Assembly: GCF_004571025.1 (NCBI RefSeq)
Contig: NZ_SPQT01000041.1
Span: 1-56,060 of the forward strand
Source of the DNA: Bradyrhizobium niftali
GTDB taxonomy: Bacteria; Pseudomonadota; Alphaproteobacteria; Rhizobiales; Xanthobacteraceae
Length of the DNA stretch: 56,060 nucleotides
Direction of reading: 5' to 3'
The notes under the pieces were generated by a model. It ran no database searches. It saw only the letters and a list, made by a program, of their open reading frames with translations, and had not been told where the DNA came from. Made by a program: the position numbers and the translations under genes. Shown here in pieces: positions 48,532 to 56,060 of this stretch (the stretch's first letter is position 1; every line of letters starts with the position of its first letter).

Positions 48532-49776
48532 ATGGCGCGACGTTTCACAGACGCGATCGGCCTGCTGAACGACCTGCTCGATCGCTTCGAGGCCGGGGCC
48601 ACAAGCCCAATCGCCCACCCCGACTATGCCGCTTTCTCGTCGGTCGTCGCGGCGGACGCTTTTCTGAACCAGATCAGGAAAGCCGAAAGTGCCGGCGCGG
48701 TGTCCATTGGCTGGGGGCGCGGCGCGAAGCGGGACCAAGTGGCGCACGTGCGGTTGGCCTCGGCGGAGATCTTATACCCATACCTTGACCGCACGCCGGC
48801 GTCACGCATCGCGGAGGACGCCGCCGCGCGGCTTATAGCCGGAGTGGCGCTGCACGAGTCCCTGAAGAACAGTGGCTCTCAAATCGCAGAGGTGTGGGCG
48901 CGGGGTAAGACGTGGCACGGATTCGGTTCGTCCGACGTCGATACGCTGCGCCACGCATTCGTTCTCGCCCAGGCGATCCTCGATAATAAGCATCTGGACG
49001 TCGACTACAAAACTTTCTCGCGACGTACGGTGGGGCACAGCAAGATACTCGAGCGCATCGAGGGTGCCGTGGTCCGGCTTTTGAGCGGCATAATGGACTT
49101 TCCGCCTGGCGCCCGCCCGCGCGAGGCACTGCGAGCGATCGGACTGGAGCGCTTCGCCCCGCCGCTTCTGATCGCGGGCAAGATCGACCTCGATGGAGCC
49201 GACCTGTCCGGTATCTCTCCGCACTATCTCGGGATCAGTCCCAAGGAAGCAGATCGCGTCCGCTTCCGGGAGCCGCCGGCCTACATTCTGACGATCGAAA
49301 ACTTCGCAAGCTTCAACCGGCACATCGCCGAAGCGGACCCCGGTCGATTAGGAACGACCATGTATGTCGGCGGGTACCCCTCGCTCGCCACCCAGCAGGC
49401 GCTGCGGACGATCGCAAGATTGGTATCCGAAGAAACGCCGATCTTTCATTGGTCGGACATCGATCCGGACGGCACTTGGATCTTCCGCACCATCGAGCGC
49501 GCGGTCGATCGACCGATCGGTCCTCACCTCATGAGCGTCGAAGTTGCCGAGCGCTTGGGACAAGTGCCGTTCAAAAAATCGGCACCCGCTCGATGTCCAC
49601 CGGACTCCGGTATCGCGGCTCTGGCAGCGTACCTGGCGGAAGATGGAGCCAAGACGCTCGAGCAGGAAGAACTCGATCCAGTCCTGCCAGAGCTTCATGA
49701 GAAAATGCGCGCGGATCAACGCGGTGTGGATCCCGATGAGCTTCCCGGGTCGACGATCTCCGTCGGCCTTTGTTGA
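48532..49776 (+). CDS. jetD: Wadjet nuclease JetD (Toprim)
   Basis: A 414-residue JetD-type protein. The Toprim nuclease core is visible: the Glu of PAYILTIENFASF and the DxD of FHWSDIDPDG, preceded by a winged-helix and helical N-terminal domain. JetD cuts plasmid DNA after JetABC has extruded it. It starts two bases after the jetC frame. The last 25 residues (ADQRGVDPDELPGSTISVGLC) run into sequence of a MATE remnant and may not be original, but the catalytic domain is complete. Confidence 0.88.
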   Translation: MARRFTDAIGLLNDLLDRFEAGATSPIAHPDYAAFSSVVAADAFLNQIRKAESAGAVSIGWGRGAKRDQVAHVRLASAEILYPYLDRTPASRIAEDAAARLIAGVALHESLKNSGSQIAEVWARGKTWHGFGSSDVDTLRHAFVLAQAILDNKHLDVDYKTFSRRTVGHSKILERIEGAVVRLLSGIMDFPPGARPREALRAIGLERFAPPLLIAGKIDLDGADLSGISPHYLGISPKEADRVRFREPPAYILTIENFASFNRHIAEADPGRLGTTMYVGGYPSLATQQALRTIARLVSEETPIFHWSDIDPDGTWIFRTIERAVDRPIGPHLMSVEVAERLGQVPFKKSAPARCPPDSGIAALAAYLAEDGAKTLEQEELDPVLPELHEKMRADQRGVDPDELPGSTISVGLC

Positions 49777-50870
49777 ACAACGCCTGCGTTCCGCAGAGCG
49801 AACGCCATGAGTAGGGCGGCTCCTGCCTCGTGGCGTCGGCGTTGGTAGCCGATTGGCCGACGAACAGCTCGGCGATTTCAAACCGAGTGCCGACCACCGC
49901 AATCGTAGCAATCGCCGCGACCACGCTTCCGAGCAGCATGGCGGTAGCACCTGCTCGCCCAATGCGGACAGATCGTTGCGGCCGAGTGTGTGTCCGACGC
50001 GTACGCTCACCGCGGTCCCGATGCAGAATGGAATCATGAAGAGGACCGTTGCGACCTGCAAGGGAATCTGATGGCCTGCAACGGCAGTGGTGCTGATTAC
50101 CACCCATCAGAAGCGCCGTCGCAGAGAAGGGCCCGATTCCGTGAAAATGGCAATCGAAACCGGCGTCCCGATCACGATGAGCTGCCGCATCAATGGCCAA
50201 CGATCCGCCACGGATATCGAAGCACCTGGTAGTCGCGAAACGGGCGACACTGTGTGACGAAGCAAAGCCCGGCAAGGAAAGTCGCACTGTTCACGAGGCT
50301 GGTCGCAAGGCCGGCTCCGAACAGTCGAGTTGCGGCAAGCCGAATTGGCCGGTGGTCAACAGATAGGCCACCAGTGCGTTGGTCGGATGGTGGCGAGCGT
50401 GATCCACAAGGCTGGCCTTGGGCAGTTGACTGCTGGCATGAACTACGGATCGCCAGGAACCACAATGCCGGCAAGATGCCCCAGGCCAGCCTGAACAGAT
50501 ATTGTTGAGCTAGCCGCGATGGTTGGTTCGTCCCCGAGCGCAATCACAATTTACTCGCCCTGCTGCGGCAAAACCATGATCGGCGGCCCGTAGCCCCATG
50601 CGCACCGATCGCCGTAACAGGGCGCCGTCCACCGCCCCACATGCTTGGCCGCGGGCGGACCCACCGCCGAGATCACACCGGCTGCGAGAGTCAAGCCAAT
50701 CGCAAGATTATGCCGGCAGGGCTGCTGCCGCTGCTGCCTCAGTGCCGATATGGCCGATCCAGGCCAGATCCGTCGCCATCATCGCGATCTGTCCGACCTG
50801 CGTGAGGGATCGGGGTGGCGAGTGTTGCAGTTGCGGCGAGTTCGTCGGTGAGTTGACGGCGAGCTACCCA
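49770..50870 (-). pseudogene. MATE-family multidrug efflux transporter remnant
   Basis: Pieces of a NorM-like MATE protein appear in different frames of the - strand: AGLATSLVNSATFLAGL, ALWFLAIRSSCQQ, GHQIPLQVATVLFMIPFCIG, AVSVRVGHTLGRND, and LLGSVVAAIATIAVVGTRFE. Several frameshifts separate them. The 3' end stops at the jetD junction, suggesting that the Wadjet operon was inserted next to, or truncated, this gene. Confidence 0.75.
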
Positions 50871-52521
50871 TTTCGCCAACGACGAGGCCGCGATGCGAGC
50901 TTCTTTCTGCTGTCTTCCTCATGAACACGCTGCCCCGGATTGCGCGCTTCAGCTAACCCTTTGCCCTCGCTGACACGATCTTATCGCTGCGCTCGCGTTC
51001 GCATCATCGCGCCATGGCCAGCAATAGCATGTTCTCACACAAAAACGCACCGCTCAAAATGGTGAGAGCATTCTGGCCGACGTCCGCAAAATCTTCTCTC
51101 AATATCGACCGCTGCCATAGTGAGCGCTGCTATGGCTGTCGTGGTTACGGCTTTGGCTGTCTCGTTCAAGACGTCGTTTGTTTCAATCGCGACAATAGTG
51201 CCGCTTGCAACTACGTGCCGCGGGAAAACTGACATCGTTTCTTCATAAAAACACTCAACCGGAATTGGCATGCCGGTTGCCTCAAGATGTGACGAAACCA
51301 ATTGCGACTATGATGCTCGTTCACCATCCGGTCGAGGTATTCAGATGAACTTGCCCGCTTGATCGATAGCAGAGGTCTCCTGATGCGCTTTCCAAACCGT
51401 GCGCCTGCGTCACGAACTCTGCCATCTTCGGATCGCGCTCCGGTTTACCGGGCACAATCCGATTGTCTTGTAAAAGGCTCGGGACGAATGGCGGTCCTCA
51501 ACAAGATGGTGCACACCACGGTAAAGGCGTTGTACCTCAGGACGCTTGTTCGCGTCAGTTTTGGCCGGTGGCTCAAGCGCCGGGCATCTGCGAGATACCG
51601 AGCCTGGGTTCGTGAAGCTAAGCGGCGGCTTTGAATCGGTGCCTTTGCAGATGGTCAATGAGCTGATGCAGGACGATTGTGATCCTGAGAAAATACTCAG
51701 GCAACAGGACGAGCTCAAGGTCAAGCTGCTTCGCGCCCAATCGGTTGTCGAGGAATGTAAGGCAGGATTGGCGGATCTGGAGCGGAGGCTTGAGCGTCGA
51801 GCAGTCTCATCGCCGATCGATGAACGCCAACGCAGCTCTGCGGCAACTAATTCAATACGTCACGTGCGATCGCAAAAATCCCGCAGCGTCGACGATCCTG
51901 TTGATCAGAATGCCGGTGTGGCGTTTTCGAGTCGATCATGGGACCGCCGTTAGCGCGAACGGTTTTGTCGCGGAGTTGGTGAAGATCTCGAGACCCATGG
52001 GGGGCGAGCCCGGCGGGCGAATCGGACAACTGGGTGCGGCCCTGTCGATAGGGCTCGGCTTTTTGGTTGAGCGCGGTGCGTTGGCCAGGGGATGCGCGCA
52101 GAGTAGCACCACATACTGGACGTATCGCCGCGTCTTTGGCTAGAGCGTCTTGCTTCGGGGGCTGCTCACGTAGATGTACTGAAGGGAATGTCAAAGCTCT
52201 CCATCTTGAGCCAGCCGGTTCGGTCGTTTTGTCCGTCTGTTTCAAATTACTCCTAGACGTGTCTGAAGGGCGAGGGCCGCTTCAATGACACGATGGTCCG
52301 CTATGACAGTAAGACAAGGCATGCGGGTCACCGGCGGTGCTGACCGCGGAAGCCGACCGTGCCTCATCCGGCATCGCATGGAGAATGACGAGAACTGGCT
52401 GACTATGTCCGCAAACGATCACGATGCGATCCGGACGGCAGGAACGGCAGTCACCTAAATTCGTGAGAACCAGGAAGAGGGCCCCTCGGTCGAATGCGAT
52501 CCGGTGCCGGCCGGTAACCTC
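50871..52521. other. Gene-poor gap
   Basis: About 1.6 kb without a recognised gene. One + strand frame (51546-51953) contains a coiled-coil-like part (LKVKLLRAQSVVEECKAG) but no family. Other frames overlap one another without domains. Confidence 0.4.
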
Positions 52522-52555
52522 GTCAGCTTCTCGAAAGCTTCTCCGAATACGGACT
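52522..52555 (+). promoter_or_regulatory. tts box
   Basis: GTCAGCTTCTCGAAAGCT followed by TCTCC and a final GGACTA matches the full tts-box consensus, including the central CGAAAGCT. It lies 28 bases upstream of ATG 52584, so that start is preferred to the one at 52572. Confidence 0.88.
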
Positions 52556-52583
52556 AACCCGGTGAGCCTGGATGGAGGCTGGC

Positions 52584-54422
52584 ATGGACTCGCACAATTT
52601 CGCCATATCCAATGCAGCACCTCCTCCGCCATCGGTACGACACGCCGTTCGGGACGATCAACCGAACCAGGCGGGAGAAGACGCCTTCGAGCAGCAATTA
52701 GATGCGGCGCGCGCGGTCGATTCCGCTGACCTTGCCTGGCGCCGCGGCCGTAAACCGCCGCCGAATGTGTCGCGCGCGGATTTTGATTACATTCACGAGA
52801 TGATGAGCGGCGTCAGTGCTCGCCGAAAATTGTCGCCGTTGACGGCCGAGAAGTATACTTTAATGCTTTACAAGGTGGCGAATTACCTCGGCGAGCGAGG
52901 CCAGTCGCTCGAAACCAGTGATGATAGTGCACTAAATCAGCTCTCTGACACCGTGTTCAGGGAGAATAAGCACGTAGGTATAGCTTTGCGGGCCCTTCAA
53001 GAACAGCGCGGAGGTTCACCTGCAGTCAGGGGCAGGCGCGCGCGTGCCGCGACTTCGATGAGTACTGGCCGCACACGTGTCGCTCCAACTGAAGTTGATG
53101 CGCCGCTTATCGAAAGCGTCATAGACGAGGGTATCAAGAGCAAGCACTGGGCCCCCGCGACCGTCCAGCATCATGACACGATGCTTCGCAAGCTGTCGAA
53201 CAGTCTCGGGATGCGCGGCGAGACGCTTGCTGGAACAAGTGATGATGCGCTGTACGACTATGTTAAGGAAGCCTTTCCGAAGAACTGGAAGAGAATGACG
53301 GGTTCGCTCTGGGCGCTCCGTGAGCATCGTGGGGGCTTGGACGGTTCGGAGCACGGGTCTTCCGCATCAGACGGCCCTGACCAGGCCAAAAGCAGCGCCG
53401 CCGCCGGATCGCTAAGGTCGAATGTCGTCCCGGAGGCGCTTTGGCGGCTCCTCGATGATGACGATGGCGTCGCGCCGTCCGTCATGGCCGAGGATCCCGA
53501 ACTTCTGAGGCAGGAACAGGAGCTTCGCGACCAAATCGACGGCGGGTGGGATGAATCCATCCTTCTGTCAGCTTCCACCGATCGGGAGGAATTCACTTCG
53601 GATCCAGAGGATCTCATCGACCGCCCGGCGAAACGCAGGCGAGCACTGGCGAGTCAATCAGTGCATTCGCCGGTCTCCGTCGATCCAGGGGAGCTCACCT
53701 TGGATGCCCGGCAGTTTGCTCCCGCGGAGCCTTCCCAGTTCGTGGCTAATGAGTCTGCGCAGTTGGATCCGGATCCGCTCGCCAATGAGCTCGCAGCCCG
53801 GGCAGATCCAGACGCCTTTACTTTCGCGCCCCTGCCGCTTTCTCCGGGGGAGCTGTCGCGGTTGTTGCATATTGAACCCACACCGTCGGAGCCGCATCGA
53901 CTAGCGCAGGAGGTCGCAGGCTCGCTTGATACAGAAGCTTCCGTCATGGCTCGAGCACCCCTTTCTCCTGGGGAGCTTTGGCGACTGCTGGATGATGAAT
54001 CCACACCACAGCTGGCGGATCAGCTATTTGATCAGCACTCCGGCTCGATAGATCCAAATCTTTTCAGTTCCGATTCCCTGCCGGTTTCTCCAGGGCAGCT
54101 TGGTCGACTGATCGATGATGCGCCTGGACCGGGCGGAGTGGATCCGTCCGCCGGCCTCTTGCCGTCCATGGCCAATACCGCGGCACTGGAACTCGAGTAC
54201 CTGCCATTCTCACCAGGCGAGTTCCGTGGACTGCTGAATGATGAGCCCGTGCCGTCCGGCCTGGATCAGCCGGTCGGCAATTTGCCTGTTTCGGCTGATC
54301 CAGATGCGTTTATATTCAACGAGGATCAGATGCCGCCGGGAGAGCTTCGGCGATTGCTTGAAGATGAGCCGGCATCCTCGGCGGCGGATCAACCGCCTCG
54401 CCGGTTGCCCAGCGACTATTAG
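52584..54422 (+). CDS. Putative type III secreted effector with SAM-like and PGEL repeat regions
   Basis: A 612-residue protein whose promoter is a tts box, so it is very likely secreted by the symbiotic type III system. The N-terminus (MDSHNFAISNAAPPPP) is Ser/Ala/Pro-rich and has no Sec signal. Two modules of about 80 residues follow: LSPLTAEKYTLMLYKVANYL ... ALRALQEQRGG and WAPATVQHHDTMLRKLSNSL ... ALREHRGG. Both resemble the SAM-like core-binding fold of tyrosine recombinases. The C-terminal 330 residues are acidic and carry at least five copies of a 41-42-residue unit centred on LSPGELxRLLDDEP. ATG 52584 has GGAGG upstream. I cannot name the effector family; a DNA- or protein-binding role is a guess. 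Confidence 0.78.
   Translation: MDSHNFAISNAAPPPPSVRHAVRDDQPNQAGEDAFEQQLDAARAVDSADLAWRRGRKPPPNVSRADFDYIHEMMSGVSARRKLSPLTAEKYTLMLYKVANYLGERGQSLETSDDSALNQLSDTVFRENKHVGIALRALQEQRGGSPAVRGRRARAATSMSTGRTRVAPTEVDAPLIESVIDEGIKSKHWAPATVQHHDTMLRKLSNSLGMRGETLAGTSDDALYDYVKEAFPKNWKRMTGSLWALREHRGGLDGSEHGSSASDGPDQAKSSAAAGSLRSNVVPEALWRLLDDDDGVAPSVMAEDPELLRQEQELRDQIDGGWDESILLSASTDREEFTSDPEDLIDRPAKRRRALASQSVHSPVSVDPGELTLDARQFAPAEPSQFVANESAQLDPDPLANELAARADPDAFTFAPLPLSPGELSRLLHIEPTPSEPHRLAQEVAGSLDTEASVMARAPLSPGELWRLLDDESTPQLADQLFDQHSGSIDPNLFSSDSLPVSPGQLGRLIDDAPGPGGVDPSAGLLPSMANTAALELEYLPFSPGEFRGLLNDEPVPSGLDQPVGNLPVSADPDAFIFNEDQMPPGELRRLLEDEPASSAADQPPRRLPSDY
53425..54410 (+). repeat. PGEL-type protein repeat array
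   Basis: Within the effector, units with PLSPGELSRLL, PLSPGELWRLL, PVSPGQLGRLI, PFSPGEFRGLL and MPPGELRRLL follow each other about every 123-126 bases from about 53831; a divergent earlier unit is PEALWRLLDDDD at about 53430. Each is followed by an acidic D/E-P segment. DNA identity between units is only moderate, so the duplication is old. Confidence 0.75.
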
Positions 54423-54660
54423 AGGACACAAGCGATTGTCGCAGACGCTCCGAACTCGCTATCGCGACCGCTTGAATTCCCGGAAAAGCCTACGCCGCAT
54501 GTAGCTTGTATCGAGGCGTCGCGTTGCCGTCGAACCGGCTTTGGTGTCCACAGACGTGTCGCTACAAATTTGCGATGCTCCTTCCGGGCTGGACGACAGT
54601 TTCGGTGTCTGGTGATCGCGGGGCTCAAGGCCGGCGACAATGGCTCAAGCAGCCCGGGGG
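54423..54660. other. Short gap after the effector gene
   Basis: No gene recognised; no clear terminator. Confidence 0.4.
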
Positions 54661-54900
54661 GACGGCATGTCCATCGGCAGCGAGTTGGATTCGGGAGCCA
54701 GAGACATATTGGTGCGTAATCTGACGGTGGATGATACGCCGTTGGGCGTGCGCACCAAGAGCGATGTCGGTCGAGGCGGTCTGGTCGAGCGCGTGGCTTA
54801 TGGGAACGTGTGCCTAAAGTCTCTGTGGTGAAGAAGCCGCGCCCCATCGTGATCGGCGATGTTGCCTGGAGCAATGTCGCTCAGATCGAATCCAAATCTG
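54661..54900 (+). pseudogene. Polygalacturonase (GH28) remnant
   Basis: A short frame reads SIGSELDSGARDILVRNLT, then TPLGVRTKSDVGRGGLVE and YGNVCLK, the pattern of the right-handed beta-helix of GH28 pectinases, which cut polygalacturonic acid. The frame ends at 54829 and continues in another (KPRPIVIGDV). Only about 60-80 residues of a protein of about 400 survive; catalytic Asp residues are not included. Confidence 0.55.
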
Positions 54901-55194
54901 CGCGTTGGTAGCGGCGGCCGGCCGAGATCATCCTGTAGACTTCGTCGAAAAGCGCCGATAGGAGCCTGTATCCGCTGTCGCAGCCCGCCGCTACCAACGT
55001 AAGGTCATGTCGATGATCATATCGAGCCTCGCGGGAAACGTCCTGGTCCTCTATGTCGCCCCGTTCCAGCCCTCGCTGCTCGCCAACGTACCCGAGGCGA
55101 GTAATCATGCCCGACGAGTTCCAACGTTGCTTGTCGGTCCACCCAGCTAGAACAAAAGTCGCTTCGCAATTCGAATCGGCGGCTCAAGTGTTCT
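54901..55194. other. Gap downstream of rpoN
   Basis: No gene recognised. It includes the 3' untranslated part of rpoN (- strand), without an obvious terminator. Confidence 0.35.
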
Positions 55195-56060
55195 TCACGG
55201 ACGGCGAACTCCGGCCGATGCTCGACTGTTGATTGTTACCCACTCATTGTCGCGGCGGCGTTGCAGTGAGGAGGGAATGCGCATGGCTTCGCGGTACTTC
55301 GCGACCGTGCGGCGGGCAATATCGATGCCCGAGGCGCGCAAGCGTTCCACTATGGTATCGTCCGACAGGATCGCGGCCGGCTCTTCCGAATCGATCAGCT
55401 GCTTGATGTGGTGACGCACGGCTTCCGCCGAATGCGCCTCGCCGCCGTCGGCCGAGGCGATCGAGGCCGTGAAGAAATATTTCAACTCGAATGTGCCGCG
55501 ATTGGTCGCCATGTATTTGTTGGCGGTGACGCGCGACACCGTGGATTCATGCATCTGGATGGCGTTGGCGACGGCCTTCAGATTGAGCGGGCGAAGATGC
55601 GTCATGCCATGGGTAAAGAAGCCGTCCTGCTGGCGCACGATCTCGGTCGCAACCTTCAGGATGGTGCGGGCGCGCTGGTCGAGCGCGCGCACCAGCCAGG
55701 TCGCGTTCTGCAGCGCGTCGGTGAAGTAGGACTTGTCGCCATCCTTGCCGATCTTCTTCGATAGCTCGGAATAGTAGGTCTGGTTGACCAACACGCGCGG
55801 CAAGGTGTCGCTGTTGAGCTCGACATGCCAGCCGCCGTCAGGTCCCGGGCGGACATAGACATCCGGCACCATGGTCTGCAAACGCGCCGAGCCGAACTTC
55901 ATGCCGGGCTTGGGGTTGAGACGGCGGATCTCGCCGATCATGTCGGCGATGTCCTCGTCGTCGACGCCGCAAACCTTGCGCAAGCCCGCGATGTCGCGCT
56001 TGGCGAGAAGATCGAGATGCTCGACCAGCGCCTGCATCGCGGGATCGTAGCGGTCGAGCT
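55195..56060 (-). CDS. rpoN: RNA polymerase sigma-54 factor RpoN, C-terminal part (cut by window edge)
   Basis: The frame is open to the right edge, so the N-terminal activator-interacting region is missing. The visible 288 residues include part of the core-binding region (RLNPKPGMKFG, VPDVYVRPG), the helix-turn-helix with HESTVSRVTANK, the GTFELKYFF segment, and the RpoN box ARRTVAKYREAM that reads the -24 element. A tail of about 20 residues follows the box; the visible part is intact. It would transcribe promoters such as the one proposed at 20651. Rhizobia such as Bradyrhizobium carry two rpoN copies; which copy this is cannot be told. Confidence 0.95.
   Translation of the reverse strand, partial: LDRYDPAMQALVEHLDLLAKRDIAGLRKVCGVDDEDIADMIGEIRRLNPKPGMKFGSARLQTMVPDVYVRPGPDGGWHVELNSDTLPRVLVNQTYYSELSKKIGKDGDKSYFTDALQNATWLVRALDQRARTILKVATEIVRQQDGFFTHGMTHLRPLNLKAVANAIQMHESTVSRVTANKYMATNRGTFELKYFFTASIASADGGEAHSAEAVRHHIKQLIDSEEPAAILSDDTIVERLRASGIDIARRTVAKYREAMRIPSSLQRRRDNEWVTINSRASAGVRRP

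Overview
The window looks like part of a rhizobial symbiosis island, most likely Bradyrhizobium or a close relative. This is inferred from two tts-box type III secretion promoters (28853-28882 and 52522-52555), a TGT-N10-ACA element followed by a -24/-12 sigma-54 promoter (20523-20666), a sigma-54 gene at the right edge, long gene-poor stretches, an IS256-type transposase fragment, and many genes broken by a single stop or frameshift.

Layout. 1-660: 3' part of an IS256-family transposase. 1490-20184: a phosphonate-type gene cluster. It contains a SelA/DgaE-like PLP enzyme, an MFS carrier, a CDP-alcohol phosphatidyltransferase, a formyltransferase and an asparagine synthase on the + strand. 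An oligopeptide-type ABC importer with a C39-like protein follows on the - strand. Then come an alkaline-phosphatase-superfamily phosphodiesterase and a PhnF-like GntR regulator (+), and a phosphonate-type cytidylyltransferase and PEP mutase (-). 20651-20913: a candidate NifA/sigma-54 promoter and an HTH-only LuxR-type regulator. 22629-26595: a five-gene bacterial ubiquitin-like operon (Ubl, E2-like, JAB-E1 fusion, kinase-fold protein, DUF6527-type protein). 28853-30851: a tts-box-driven trehalose-6-phosphate synthase with an N-terminal extension, resembling a type III effector and now broken. 31997-34116: a frameshifted S9 prolyl oligopeptidase. 34857-35063: a cold-shock protein.

36415-49776 is a defence and toxin-antitoxin island: a PIN-type pair with broken toxin, HipBA with four evenly spaced operators, AbiE with an amber-interrupted toxin carrying WYL-like and zinc-finger C-terminal parts, and a Wadjet operon jetABCD whose jetC has one in-frame TAA. 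49770-50870 is a MATE efflux remnant. 52522-54422 is an apparently intact, tts-box-driven repeat-rich effector. 54661-54900 is a polygalacturonase (GH28) remnant. 55195-56060 is the C-terminal part of RpoN.

How the genes may work together. PEP mutase would make phosphonopyruvate, and the cytidylyltransferase and CDP-alcohol transferase suggest CMP-activation and transfer of a phosphonate headgroup. The PLP enzyme, formyltransferase and asparagine synthase would tailor it. No phosphonopyruvate decarboxylase is seen, so the step that pulls the mutase equilibrium is unknown, and this is the most novel-looking part. The ubiquitin-like operon and the 36-50 kb island are probably anti-phage or anti-plasmid systems. 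The two tts-box genes would be co-expressed with the type III secretion system during symbiosis.
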